The notes: a model not told the origin generated them from the sequence alone. A stretch of DNA of 64,000 bases from GYS-P2D sp964489125 (GCA_964489125.1 CAZAXY010000005.1:1-64000), one strand, 5' to 3'. Positions 50,293 through 59,411 are shown, counted from the stretch's first letter. Program-made: numbers and translations.

Positions 50293-51345
50293 CTAAAATA
50301 GACGGCCCTTATCTCCTAAATCAATAGTTAAACTCAAGTGATTGACTCCACCTCCTAAATGATAATTTCCTAAACCATAATCAAATCTAAACTTCTTCAA
50401 CTTAATACCGACTCCAAAACTAAAGCCGCCAAAACTCCTAAATACGTTGCTACGGAGTTCTTGATTGCGCTGGTGGTTGTATCCGAATCTCAGCCTTAGA
50501 GCCTCTTTTTTACCTATGATAAATTCACCACCAAAGACTAAATGTCTAAACAGGTTGCTAGTGAAAATTTGGACTCCAGATTCTTCGGACACTGTCTGAT
50601 TGATAAAAATAGGGTCATCCTCAACACGTGTTGATTCGCGGATATCCCATCGTTGTAAATCTCTCGCTGTTACTAAAAATCTAAATGGCAGATGAGCCAA
50701 CTTCTTAGCGTAACCAATCTGAATATCGGTAGGCAACGATTCTCTTCTCTCACTGAAACTACTCAGCTGAACACCTATATTCCGCACTAGTACTGACCAA
50801 ACGACAGCATTGTCAGGCTTGAGATATTGAATCCCCAAATCGAATGCTAGCCCAAAAGAATCATATTGATCAAGATCACTCCTAATAAGCTTAAATGTTG
50901 TCCCCACCGACAATCGATCATTAATCAACTTAGCTGCACTTATACTCAATGCATATTCTGCAGCATTAAACGTACCAAGGATGTTGTCTCGGGTGTCAGC
51001 TCGTATGAACTCTCCATAGCTTACATACTGTCCACCGACAGCGAGGTTAAGACCTATCGAATCTATGGCAAATCCATAGGCGAAATAGCCGTGATTGATA
51101 TCTGCGATATGAAAATTATGATTAATGGCTAGCTGACCTTGGGTTTCATCATTGAGGGCCGCAGGATTGAGTAATCCCAGATTAACATCATTATCTCGTA
51201 AGGTCGAACTATACCCGCCTAATGCAGTAATCCGAGCGCTAGGGGTAAGGTTCAAAAATTCAAATGTTCCAACGCCCCCAAGCTGCCCCAAGAGCAATTG
51301 AGCCGAAAAGCAAAGAACAACACATATCGTACAGAGCAACCGCAT
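50293..51345 (-). CDS. porQ: Type IX secretion system protein PorQ
   Basis: 350 residues with a signal peptide (~1-20) and the PorQ/PorV-family start GGVGTFEFLNLTPSARITAL followed by GGYSSTLRDND. The rest is an outer-membrane FadL-like barrel ending in a HLSLTIDLGDKGRLF strand. In Porphyromonas PorQ works with PorU/V/Z on the surface side of the T9SS during anchoring of cargo. It is translationally coupled (TAATG) to the MORN-type lipoprotein upstream. It fits the T9SS cargo protein encoded at 24 kb. Confidence 0.9.
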   Translation of the reverse strand: MRLLCTICVVLCFSAQLLLGQLGGVGTFEFLNLTPSARITALGGYSSTLRDNDVNLGLLNPAALNDETQGQLAINHNFHIADINHGYFAYGFAIDSIGLNLAVGGQYVSYGEFIRADTRDNILGTFNAAEYALSISAAKLINDRLSVGTTFKLIRSDLDQYDSFGLAFDLGIQYLKPDNAVVWSVLVRNIGVQLSSFSERRESLPTDIQIGYAKKLAHLPFRFLVTARDLQRWDIRESTRVEDDPIFINQTVSEESGVQIFTSNLFRHLVFGGEFIIGKKEALRLRFGYNHQRNQELRSNVFRSFGGFSFGVGIKLKKFRFDYGLGNYHLGGGVNHLSLTIDLGDKGRLF

Positions 51346-51962
51346 TACTCTGCAATATCTCCATTTTCTTTAGTCCAAATGGTCCTGCAGATTGATAAAT
51401 CATTACACATCATCCTTCTAATGGGATTTCCAGAGTCATCAAACTCTTCAAGGAGGCCATGTTCATTTTCTCCATTTAGATAGTTTCCTTTCCATTTGAC
51501 CTGGCCATTATCGTGATATTCTTCAAATGGACCATTCTCTTCATTGTCTTCAAATGTCACACGCTCTATCAATTCACCGGTCTCTTTATACTTAGTTACA
51601 ACTCCATTTAACACCCCATGATCGTATATCATAACAAGCTTGTGCGAGCCAGATGGATAGTAAGTTGTTAAGGTATCGTGGAGCACGTCATCTAAATATT
51701 GCTCATAAACCTCAATCTTACCGTCGGGATAGTAGATGTATCGCTCCCCATCCAACTGACCTCTATTATAATTACTCCTAGAATAGAGGGTCTCTCCGTT
51801 ATCGAGATACACCAGTTTCTGTCCATGTATAAGTGAGTCTTTGTCGATGTGATAGATCTCTTTCATGCCAGCATCAGGATATTCTAGTACGACACGATTA
51901 TCGGGTTTACATGACGATAGCGCGACTCCAGTGATTAGAGCAGATAGGATTAAAGCTTTCAT
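51345..51962 (-). CDS. MORN-repeat-like lipoprotein (YwqK-type)
   Basis: 205 residues from ATG 51962; two codons upstream (51968) a TTG would extend it, but that codon lies inside the terminator hairpin. The signal has lipobox VALSSC, and repeats of the type YYPDGKIEVYEQY, KYKETGELIERV and EYHDNGQVKWKGNY form a MORN/YwqK-like beta array. Such proteins are often annotated as antitoxins in Bacteroidota without evidence; here a role in the envelope next to porQ is more plausible. It overlaps porQ by one base. Confidence 0.78.
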   Translation of the reverse strand: MKALILSALITGVALSSCKPDNRVVLEYPDAGMKEIYHIDKDSLIHGQKLVYLDNGETLYSRSNYNRGQLDGERYIYYPDGKIEVYEQYLDDVLHDTLTTYYPSGSHKLVMIYDHGVLNGVVTKYKETGELIERVTFEDNEENGPFEEYHDNGQVKWKGNYLNGENEHGLLEEFDDSGNPIRRMMCNDLSICRTIWTKENGDIAE

Positions 51963-51966
51963 AAAC

Positions 51967-51996
51967 AAAAAACGACCGACTGTATGCCGATCGTTT
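51967..51996 (-). terminator. Intrinsic terminator after the PpiD-like gene
   Basis: On the minus strand the arms AAACGATCGGC and GTCGGTCGTTT pair over 11 positions with wobbles, around a loop of about five bases, and six T residues follow at 51972-51967. The hairpin lies 27 bases after the PpiD-like stop, and its T-run ends 5 bases before the MORN gene ATG. Confidence 0.8.
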
Positions 51997-52022
51997 CTTT
52001 ATTCAAGTATATATTTCTCTGA

Positions 52023-54125
52023 CTAGTAGAATGTACTTCTATTGTCGGTTATTTCTACTTTTTCTTTTAATGCTTCCAGCAGTTCTGTAGCTGTTCTGCC
52101 TTTCACTCCTTGAGCTACAGTGTTTTTAATAAAGGAAACGTTGGTCACTGCACCAGCATCTTGCTTACCTAATGGTTGCACCACGAACACACCACTATTG
52201 CCGAGGATTTTTTGAATCCCGCCAGCTCCAAATGCTGCGCCTACGACTTCAGGTTCATTTCCAATAGCTGGCACAAATGTGTTGAGCATATTTATTCCTC
52301 TAAGGGTATCGACTTTAGAGCCATACTGAGACGCCACAGATCCTAAGTTATCCGATAGAGAACCTAATATTGATTTTCCTTTGAGCTGATTTAGCACGGC
52401 AACCTCAACCTGATTGCGAACTTCTGCAGCAGATGGCATACCTGGTTCTTTGACAGCACTAAGACCTGCAATCACGTAGGCGTTATTATAGTATAGCACT
52501 GGATCTTGAAACTGATATACCTGAGGAGAGACATCATTAGTCGAGATTCCTGAAGTGAACGCCCATTTAGCAATCTGTCGTGACTCATTTCCTGGTGTCA
52601 AACCAGTTATTAGGTAATCATTAGCTCCGAGATCATTAGAGGTCTGCATCTCCAGATTGCTCATGCCAGCGACAGCATTCGTCAAGTCATCTAAATACGG
52701 ATGGGCGCTAACTATATCTACCATTTTATTGTAAAGATCATCCTGCGTCTTCTTACTTGGCACTATTGGCACATTAACATAGGCTAATTTATACTTTGAC
52801 TCTCTGGTGTCGTATTTCTGATCTTCGATATGGATCAGGTGCCAACCAAATTGAGTTTGAACCTTATAGTATCCGCCCTTCTTACCATCAAGAAATGCAA
52901 CCTTATTGAATGGTCCAACCATCGCTCCTTGCGCAAAATATCCAAGGTCGCCACCATCTTGGCCAGATGCAATATCTTCGCTGAACTTAACAGCCAAGGT
53001 GTCAAAAGGTACTCTGCCCAACTGGGCAACAGCCATTAAACTATCTATGATTGACTCGGCCTCATCCGCCTGAGTCAGATTTCCTGGAGTAACTCTTTTT
53101 AATATATGACTAGCTCGGACAGAATCTGGGAGCACCTGCTTGTCTACTAATTTTATTGCTTGGAAGCTTCTTCCTAAAATATAAGGACCATATACTCGCC
53201 CTACCTCATATGAACCAACCTTATCGGCATAGAACTCATCGAGTTCCTCCGCCTTGGCATAGTAATTCGTATATATCCCATTATTGGCTTGCACAAATAG
53301 GGAATCACTTTCAGTTATTGCGAACCTCCCTATTACTCCATTCATCTCGTCTCTATATGTAAGGGTATCCTCACTTGTAGGTAGGACATCCATTTTGACA
53401 TATGATAGTACTCTCTTCTCCTCTGTACGTTCGAAATCACTCTTTCTATTAGAGATATAAGAATTAATATCAGAGTCACTAACTTGAACATCTGCTGTGA
53501 TTGCATCAAAAGGTATTTTAACCACGGCAGCATTAGCTGTTGCATTCTCTTCTGAGAACATGGCTTCTGCCATCCAATTAGGTGTATATACAGCCTTCTG
53601 CGCCAATCCAGTCATTTTGTTCTGTAGTTGAGCTTTGACAATCTGCTTTTCTTGCTCGCCCCAGAACTGTGCAAACTCCACACTAAGTGGTTCTCCTGCT
53701 TCTAACTGACTTCTTATTTGTTGCAGCTGAGCTGTCATCAATTGTCCAGTTTGTGGATCTCTGAAATTCTGATAAATGATTGGACTAATATTAGATCCAA
53801 ACTGAAGATCCATCAACTCATCGTATCCCACACTAAGGCCTAACTTCTCAGATTCATTACTGACAATTTTTTGCTCTATGAAATAATTCCATAGGGCAGC
53901 TCTACTAGCATTCGGGTCCTGAGCGTTGGCAAAAAGAGAACTATATGCTGATTCAAACTCTCGGTTAGAGACTTCTTCGCCAGCAATTTTACCAATAGAG
54001 CTACTCACAGATGCGCCTCCGCCACCTGGACCCATTGCATCCATTAATATAAATGACAACGTCGCCAGTGCTATTATGATAAACACCAACCACATGTTGT
54101 TTCTAATCTGTCCTATTAATGCCAT
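52023..54125 (-). CDS. PpiD/SurA-type periplasmic peptidyl-prolyl isomerase, membrane-anchored
   Basis: 700 residues. One N-terminal membrane span (~11-30) is followed by a SurA-N-like helical chaperone region (~35-330), a parvulin domain (~335-440, with RASHILKRVTP and GGDLGYFAQGAMVGPF) and a further helical C-terminal region with a second parvulin-like fold suspected (~550-690). It should assist folding of outer-membrane proteins as they leave the Sec translocon, as E. coli PpiD does. Length is slightly above PpiD (623). A perfect promoter box lies ~42 bases upstream and a terminator follows. Confidence 0.9.
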   Translation of the reverse strand: MALIGQIRNNMWLVFIIIALATLSFILMDAMGPGGGGASVSSSIGKIAGEEVSNREFESAYSSLFANAQDPNASRAALWNYFIEQKIVSNESEKLGLSVGYDELMDLQFGSNISPIIYQNFRDPQTGQLMTAQLQQIRSQLEAGEPLSVEFAQFWGEQEKQIVKAQLQNKMTGLAQKAVYTPNWMAEAMFSEENATANAAVVKIPFDAITADVQVSDSDINSYISNRKSDFERTEEKRVLSYVKMDVLPTSEDTLTYRDEMNGVIGRFAITESDSLFVQANNGIYTNYYAKAEELDEFYADKVGSYEVGRVYGPYILGRSFQAIKLVDKQVLPDSVRASHILKRVTPGNLTQADEAESIIDSLMAVAQLGRVPFDTLAVKFSEDIASGQDGGDLGYFAQGAMVGPFNKVAFLDGKKGGYYKVQTQFGWHLIHIEDQKYDTRESKYKLAYVNVPIVPSKKTQDDLYNKMVDIVSAHPYLDDLTNAVAGMSNLEMQTSNDLGANDYLITGLTPGNESRQIAKWAFTSGISTNDVSPQVYQFQDPVLYYNNAYVIAGLSAVKEPGMPSAAEVRNQVEVAVLNQLKGKSILGSLSDNLGSVASQYGSKVDTLRGINMLNTFVPAIGNEPEVVGAAFGAGGIQKILGNSGVFVVQPLGKQDAGAVTNVSFIKNTVAQGVKGRTATELLEALKEKVEITDNRSTFY

Positions 54126-54166
54126 AATATAAAATGTTAGCTATTACCCGTTTTCAAAAAGATGCG

Positions 54167-54174
54167 CAAAGGTA
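54167..54174 (-). promoter_or_regulatory. -7 promoter box (TACCTTTG) for the PpiD-like gene
   Basis: The minus strand reads TACCTTTG, a perfect TAnnTTTG match, with a TTG 20 bases further upstream. This is one of the best-formed Bacteroidota promoters in the window. It lies 42 bases before the ATG. Confidence 0.65.
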
Positions 54175-54399
54175 GCATCTTTAGCAACCTTATTCAAATA
54201 CAAAAACAGCGTAAACACATTGTATATTATTGAGTCGGCGCAACTACATTTTAAAGGATAGTTGTTTAGTCATTATCAAAGGACTTTTTATGCCCTTCAT
54301 TATTAATCAACTTTATCCTCCCAGCGACAAGATTTATTGATATTGTTAAATATATTCGTGCACCATTTTTTTGTTAATCACTTAATCATATCTGTCAGA

Positions 54400-55194
54400 A
54401 TGAATTCGTATAAAACCTTATTAGCCATAGCGCTATGTATCGCACTTATATCGACGTCTTGCGTCAGTAAAAAGTCTTTTGAAGCCCTTCAAGGAGAGAA
54501 AGATGAACTCGGAATGAAGCTAGAAAAACTCCAAGCTGACTTCGACGCCGCTAAATCAAGTCAGGACTCAGAAATAGCATCACTAAAGCAAGCTAACTCA
54601 AGCTTATCATCACAAAAGTCCTCTTTAGATGCAGACTTAATGGCAACAAAAAAAGAAATGAACTCTAAAATCGCTGAGGTTCAGGCCAATGTCGATGACA
54701 AGCAAGCACAACTCAATTCGTTAAGAGCTGAAATCAACTCTGCATTTGCACAAGTCGATGCGGCAGTTTCTGGCAGCAATGCTCGTATCAAAGAGGTAGA
54801 AAACTTTCTATATCTCGATGTTGCTAATGAAGTAGATTTCAAATCTGGCTCGACTCGCGTAAGCAGCGATGATAAAGAAACCTTGGAGATGTTAGCTAAC
54901 ATGCTCAAAGGAAATCCGTCAGTAGCATTGATCATTGAAGGCCACACTGATGACAAGCAAATCCTTGATGGCAAAGCCTATAAAGACAACTGGGATCTTA
55001 GTGTAGCAAGAGCAACTGAAGTAATTAGAGCTCTAATTAATATGGGGGTGAATCCTGATCAATTGATTGCTTCTGGACGTGGAGAGAATATGCCTGTCGC
55101 AGACAATGAAACTGCCGATGGCAGAGCTCTAAACAGAAGAACCGAAGCTATCCTAGTCCCGAACATCGGTAAGCTCTACAAACTGAAGGGATAA
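54400..55194 (+). CDS. OmpA-family lipoprotein
   Basis: 264 residues from ATG 54400; the in-frame ATG at 54337 would add a hydrophobic segment and is unlikely. The signal ends in lipobox LISTSC (Cys21). A coiled-coil region (~30-140) leads to an OmpA C-terminal peptidoglycan-binding domain (~145-264) with the HTDDKQ turn and SVARATEVIRAL / RGENMPVADNET / NRRTEAIL blocks. It probably tethers the outer membrane to peptidoglycan. It has its own short promoter region and ends before a bidirectional terminator. Confidence 0.92.
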   Translation: MNSYKTLLAIALCIALISTSCVSKKSFEALQGEKDELGMKLEKLQADFDAAKSSQDSEIASLKQANSSLSSQKSSLDADLMATKKEMNSKIAEVQANVDDKQAQLNSLRAEINSAFAQVDAAVSGSNARIKEVENFLYLDVANEVDFKSGSTRVSSDDKETLEMLANMLKGNPSVALIIEGHTDDKQILDGKAYKDNWDLSVARATEVIRALINMGVNPDQLIASGRGENMPVADNETADGRALNRRTEAILVPNIGKLYKLKG

Positions 55195-55219
55195 AGCGTT
55201 CATACAATATATATCTAGC

Positions 55220-55251
55220 GAAGGTCATAGCTCATTAAAGCTATGGTCTTC
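55220..55251. terminator. Bidirectional hairpin between OmpA and acyl-ACP thioesterase genes
   Basis: Arms GAAGGTCATAGCT and AGCTATGGTCTTC pair over 13 positions (two G-T pairs) around CATTAA. It lies 26 bases after the OmpA stop and covers the end of the leftward thioesterase gene. T-runs are weak on both sides, so a classical intrinsic terminator is not certain. Confidence 0.6.
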
Positions 55252-56005
55252 TTTGGTTCCAATAAGTCTGCGCTAAAGCGATCAATTTATCAGCTCCATT
55301 GAGACTCAGACGATGACCTAATTGATCGTCACCATCTCCTAAGAGTCCTGACTCAATATTAATCTTATCGTCTAAGAATGCTTCTGCCTTTATATGAAAA
55401 TCGATACGATTCAACGCCCTATCACGATAGCTCTTTGGAATATTCTCAAGGACATATCTAACATAATTGAGGTTGTTAACATGTCCATTCCAATCTATAT
55501 CATAGGACTTAACTTTAACTTGCTCAGTCTGTATGACTTCGAGCAGTTTACTAAGTCTAGATGGCGGGGATTCTAACACGGACTCATCAGGATGAACCTT
55601 CAGTGACTGCAGGAACTCGGGTATACGAGCCATCTTGCGTTCGATAAAGTTGAGCAATGTCCAAGTGCTGCTGGCATAGGCCAACAATTTGCCTTCCAGG
55701 TCATACATTTTGTAATCACGATATGCCAAGAAGCGATCAAAATGTGAAGGGTACGTTACCACACTCACTTGTTGACTGAGCTTTGGTCGATCGAGTATGG
55801 TGAATGACTTGCGCAATAGCACCCATGCTAAATTCTGTGGCGTCAACTCTGCTATAGATGCGCCCAAATCCCTTGCGCTACCCATAGATGCCTCTTGAAC
55901 TAAATGAAGGATCGCCAGTGGTGTCGCTCTATGATCAGTATCCACTTCTGAAGAGCGAATAATATAGTTTTCTCTCCATCTGATATCCTTAGCTTGATTA
56001 CTCAT
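55241..56005 (-). CDS. Acyl-[acyl-carrier-protein] thioesterase
   Basis: 254 residues from the ATG at 56005, which leaves an 8-base overlap with the M15 gene; a longer reading from 56035 is possible but adds only ten hydrophobic residues inside that gene. It is a double hot-dog FatA/FatB type: first hot-dog with SEVDTDHRATPLAILHLVQE and WVLLRKSF, second with YDIDWNGHVNNLNYVRYVLE, which bears the catalytic Asn/His pair. It releases free fatty acids from acyl-ACP in the cytoplasm. It is the last gene of a three-gene leftward unit with the M15 peptidase and the 483-residue unknown. Confidence 0.87.
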   Translation of the reverse strand: MSNQAKDIRWRENYIIRSSEVDTDHRATPLAILHLVQEASMGSARDLGASIAELTPQNLAWVLLRKSFTILDRPKLSQQVSVVTYPSHFDRFLAYRDYKMYDLEGKLLAYASSTWTLLNFIERKMARIPEFLQSLKVHPDESVLESPPSRLSKLLEVIQTEQVKVKSYDIDWNGHVNNLNYVRYVLENIPKSYRDRALNRIDFHIKAEAFLDDKINIESGLLGDGDDQLGHRLSLNGADKLIALAQTYWNQRRP

Positions 56006-56771
56006 GACTACATCGACCATTAATGCCAAGGACATAATTTTTGACCACTTTTATTTCTGGAGCTGCCTCTGATCCGAGAAATCCACTTATCATCTCATCA
56101 GTTAGATAAGTGGCTGCATAGTCGGTAAGGTCCTCACTTAATGGCATATAGGTCCAGTGCCATTTTTCTTCTTCATAGCCAGTCCGGCCACCAGATTTAT
56201 CTGTGTATGGTTGACAGAAACCATAGGTCTCAGCATGCTCCAATAACCAGTTATACTCTTTAAGGCCTTGACCGGACTCGAAGTACCTATTGTCAAAGCT
56301 ATTCAAGTCAATATCTGTACCCCAATGATGCCTCGACGTGCTCGGCATAGAGCTATAGAGTAAGATCTTCTTTGCCCGGGATACAATATCTTCTATATCA
56401 CTTGCTGCTGTTCCATCAGACAACATCGTTTCGCCTGTCCATTTTCGCTCCCAGATGCCTCGCTGATATTCAAAATTGCGAGTGGCAGAACGTATAGTGA
56501 AGTTGATTCCTTCAGATGATGCGTGCTCATACATCCTAAGAAAATCTTCAAATGCCTGCTTCCTGAGATACATGCCTGCTCGGGAGGCATACTGTGATGA
56601 GATTAGAACAAAATCATCATGCTGATCTGGTTCAAACTGACCCATGATATAGTCAATCTTTTCAGTATTTATAGGATCTGGATCTTGTGGCATTATTACT
56701 GTTTCTTTAGCCTTGTTCTGACAACTCAAGATTATAATAACTAACAGCCCAAGGCTAATAATACTTCGCAT
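55998..56771 (-). CDS. M15-family (VanY-type) D-Ala-D-Ala carboxypeptidase lipoprotein
   Basis: 257 residues from ATG 56771, which opens a lipoprotein signal (lipobox VIIILSC); a longer reading from 56825 is unlikely. The M15 zinc site is complete: SRHHWGTDIDLNS (His and Asp ligands) and the downstream EKWHWTY (catalytic Glu, third ligand His). It should trim the terminal D-alanine from peptidoglycan stem peptides at the outer face of the envelope. The gene overlaps its neighbours by 17 and 8 bases and is probably translationally coupled to both. Confidence 0.88.
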   Translation of the reverse strand: MRSIISLGLLVIIILSCQNKAKETVIMPQDPDPINTEKIDYIMGQFEPDQHDDFVLISSQYASRAGMYLRKQAFEDFLRMYEHASSEGINFTIRSATRNFEYQRGIWERKWTGETMLSDGTAASDIEDIVSRAKKILLYSSMPSTSRHHWGTDIDLNSFDNRYFESGQGLKEYNWLLEHAETYGFCQPYTDKSGGRTGYEEEKWHWTYMPLSEDLTDYAATYLTDEMISGFLGSEAAPEIKVVKNYVLGINGRCSHE

Positions 56772-58206
56772 CTTCTTCTGCTGATTTAGCAAACTCAAAG
56801 TCCACATTTTTCTTGCCGTAACCAAACGAACCGTGCTCCTTAATCAAGTCAATCAACTCAGGAGGGATACAATCCATCCATGATTCTTCATCACCAGTAG
56901 AGATTAAATCGAACACTTTAGAAGGGATAATATGCATGTGATCGTTATTATACTTCTTGACTTGTACGATTTGTTGGTTTTCAATAAGATGCTGATATAA
57001 AAACTTGATGCCTGCAGGTACAGGTAAGTTATCCACGAATATCATCTGATCACCTTCTTTTTCGAGGGCAGGATAAGCGTAGACCGTAATATTTTTACTG
57101 AACAATTCACCAAATGCTGCGAGCAAGCGACCATCTTGGTTGCTGTTATACTTGTCTATCAGGATATCCTTGAGTTCATGGACTCCCATCAGTATTCCGA
57201 GACGCTGAATCTTATAATCCGAGAAGTAGTTGATGAGTTTTTGATGGTTGGTACAATTTGATATGATCACTGTCAGTCCAAGTGCATTGAGCAATCTAAC
57301 CCGGTCGAGATAGCCCTGATCTGTAATTGGTCCAAAACGATTGAGATTATCCATCGTTAACTCGGCCACAGGCATACACTTTTCTGATGCTTCGGACTCT
57401 TCTTTGAATTGCTCAAAGGAGTTTTCTATTGCTTCTTTAGTAACCTTAGTAGGCGGTCTAAAGTGACCTCTTATTACCATTAATTCTTTACGGTATAGAA
57501 ACTCAGATGCATGCAAAGGGATTCCGTCTTTGTCAAATATGGCTACCTCCGTAATATCATTTTTAACTAAGCTTAAAGCGATCAATCGGTTATCAAAATG
57601 GTGAAACGCTTCCCCCGTAGTGCGTACCATGTCAATAGAGATTCTGCTCTTTAACCCGTCTAAAAGGCTTCGTACGAACAACTCGTAATCATGTCGATAG
57701 TAAAAGCAGGCGTAAATCAAGTTAACTCCTAGTATCCCTATCGCCTCTTGTTGCTGCCGATTGTTCTTATCAAGCATCTTGACATGCATGATGATATCGC
57801 TGGGTTCAGATCCCTTCTTATGAATGAATCTCAGACCCATCCATCCATTACCTTTTATCGTGCGCTGATAATTGATCGCTGACACCGAATCTGCAAATAC
57901 GAAATAGTTGGCATCTGGTCTACTCTCATAGATCCGTTCTCGGATGAGATCAAACTCATGGTTGAGCATTTTATAGATTCGAGCCTCACAGACGTATCGC
58001 TTGGCCTCACCATAGATAGCATCAGAATACTGCTTGTCATAAGCCGACATCGTCTTAGCAATCGTGCCCGCTGCCGCACCAACTTGAAAGAAATGTCTGG
58101 CAACTTCTTGACCAGCACCTATCTCAGCAAAGGTGCCATAGATCATATCATTGAGATTAATCTCAAGAGCTTTCTGCTCTGTCTTAAGTACTTGGTTTTG
58201 TGCCAT
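56755..58206 (-). CDS. Conserved 483-residue protein, unknown function
   Basis: A long soluble protein without signal peptide or membrane span. It has an N-terminal FAEIGAGQEVARHFFQVG stretch resembling a Gly-rich nucleotide-binding turn, a central GWMGLRFIHKKGSEPSDIIM block, and a mixed alpha/beta C-terminal half (IQRLGILMGVHELKDILIDK). From memory related proteins occur in many Bacteroidota and other phyla under inconsistent names; I do not assign a function. It heads the three-gene unit with the M15 peptidase and acyl-ACP thioesterase, overlapping the former by 17 bases. Confidence 0.7.
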   Translation of the reverse strand: MAQNQVLKTEQKALEINLNDMIYGTFAEIGAGQEVARHFFQVGAAAGTIAKTMSAYDKQYSDAIYGEAKRYVCEARIYKMLNHEFDLIRERIYESRPDANYFVFADSVSAINYQRTIKGNGWMGLRFIHKKGSEPSDIIMHVKMLDKNNRQQQEAIGILGVNLIYACFYYRHDYELFVRSLLDGLKSRISIDMVRTTGEAFHHFDNRLIALSLVKNDITEVAIFDKDGIPLHASEFLYRKELMVIRGHFRPPTKVTKEAIENSFEQFKEESEASEKCMPVAELTMDNLNRFGPITDQGYLDRVRLLNALGLTVIISNCTNHQKLINYFSDYKIQRLGILMGVHELKDILIDKYNSNQDGRLLAAFGELFSKNITVYAYPALEKEGDQMIFVDNLPVPAGIKFLYQHLIENQQIVQVKKYNNDHMHIIPSKVFDLISTGDEESWMDCIPPELIDLIKEHGSFGYGKKNVDFEFAKSAEEDAKYY

Positions 58207-58472
58207 TACTGTATTTAATTACTCCGCTTCAGGGCCAATCTTACATACCTCAAAATATCAACGCACATAATCTTAAATATTACTCTCAAGTAGAGAAATA
58301 TTGTAAAAAGAATGTCTGGGGTTATGACGGTGGGTGGGAGTGAAGGGGCCACTGGGGATTGTAAAACTCTTATTTGCGTTATGTGGTGAGGATGAAGATA
58401 TCTGGGCTACTTAAGCTATTCTTGATCAAAGAAGTTTAGTTGACATTAAATCAGACAAAGTCCGAGAATGTG

Positions 58473-58775
58473 ATGATATTATTGAATGTCGATGATGTAA
58501 CAGTTGGAGCAAAGCAGGTACATTTAGAGAAATTAAAATGGCATATGGATAATATAGAATTTGATAATCGGCGGTTTCCAGCCAGAATTTTAAAGTTCGA
58601 ATTTGGCAATAGAATAGTTTCTACCGAAACTCTTCAAGAGATAATCATAGAAGACGGTAAATATAAAAACGAAGAATCTAAGGTTACAGATGAACAAATT
58701 TTCTTCTACGTAAAGGATAACAAGATCAATATGAACGCCAGTCTATTAATTAGTGAAATCGTCAATTCAATATGA
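58473..58775 (+). CDS. Small hypothetical protein, first gene of a two-gene accessory cassette
   Basis: About 100 residues from the ATG at 58473; an in-frame TTG at 58440 would lengthen it by 11 residues. It looks soluble, with a pattern of short strands (ARILKFEFGNRIVST, EQIFFYVKDN) and no recognised domain. Its stop overlaps the start of the next gene by 4 bases (ATGA), a translational-coupling arrangement. The preceding 266-base gap shows no promoter box, only a G-rich stretch around 58325-58362. The pair is isolated from housekeeping neighbours on both sides, which suggests accessory DNA. Confidence 0.6.
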   Translation: MILLNVDDVTVGAKQVHLEKLKWHMDNIEFDNRRFPARILKFEFGNRIVSTETLQEIIIEDGKYKNEESKVTDEQIFFYVKDNKINMNASLLISEIVNSI

Positions 58776-59278
58776 CACGGTTTCAATTCTTCCCAAGATC
58801 ACATGGTATCATACCAAGGATAGAATCGATAGTTAAAGTATTTCAGGATGCTGATTCAAAAATTACGAGCGATTCAAATAAACACACAAGCAATGAAGTC
58901 TTGCAACATTTGGAATTGGGTTTAGAGGAGATAGATTTTGTCGTAGAAAAGAGTAAAAAGAAAAACGATAAAATACACGTTCCTGTGCTATTTGGAGTGG
59001 ATAATAAAATTGATAAAAGCTTCAATGCCGATGCCTTAAGTAAAGACGGTAAAATTGTGATTGAAGTTGAGGCTGGCAGAGCCGTCGATAATAACCAGTT
59101 TCTCAAAGATATTTTTCAAGCATCTATGATGTTTGAAGTGGAATACTTAGTTATTGCCGTTCGGAATGATTACAGAGGCGCTGATGATTTTACTAAGATT
59201 TATACATTTTTAGAAACACTTTATATAAGCAGCAGGCTTCAATTACCTCTAAAAGGAATTCTTCTAATAGGATATTAG
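58772..59278 (+). CDS. Hypothetical protein with restriction-endonuclease-like fold features
   Basis: 168 residues. A strand-turn-strand block with an acidic residue (FNADALSKDG) precedes KIVIEVEAGRAVDNNQF, a helix (FLKDIFQASMM), a strand YLVIAVRND and a closing LQLPLKGILLIGY. The order of Asp, a hydrophobic strand with E-V-E, a helix and another hydrophobic strand resembles a PD-(D/E)XK core with an atypical ExE in place of ExK. I recall related small proteins of unknown function; nuclease activity is an inference. It is translationally coupled to the 100-residue protein upstream. Its stop at 59276-59278 is followed by ~145 bases before mnmG. Confidence 0.62.
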   Translation: MTRFQFFPRSHGIIPRIESIVKVFQDADSKITSDSNKHTSNEVLQHLELGLEEIDFVVEKSKKKNDKIHVPVLFGVDNKIDKSFNADALSKDGKIVIEVEAGRAVDNNQFLKDIFQASMMFEVEYLVIAVRNDYRGADDFTKIYTFLETLYISSRLQLPLKGILLIGY

Positions 59279-59411
59279 ATATTGATAGATGGTATGTTCT
59301 CATTATTTCTAATCATCATGAAGCATACAGTCTTGATCAATCTCTACAGAGACAAGAGAACCGACTGCCGACTTAGGTAAAAAAAGAAACTTCAATCAAT
59401 CTTTAATGGCT

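Noticed and set aside
51345..51962. YwqK-type antitoxin of a toxin-antitoxin pair
   Set aside because: The MORN-like repeats invite that automated label, but the protein is a lipoprotein coupled to porQ, with no toxin candidate next to it.
58207..58472. RNA gene in the 266-base gap before the accessory pair
   Set aside because: No cloverleaf, long stem or other RNA structure could be found by eye; only a short G-rich stretch is present.
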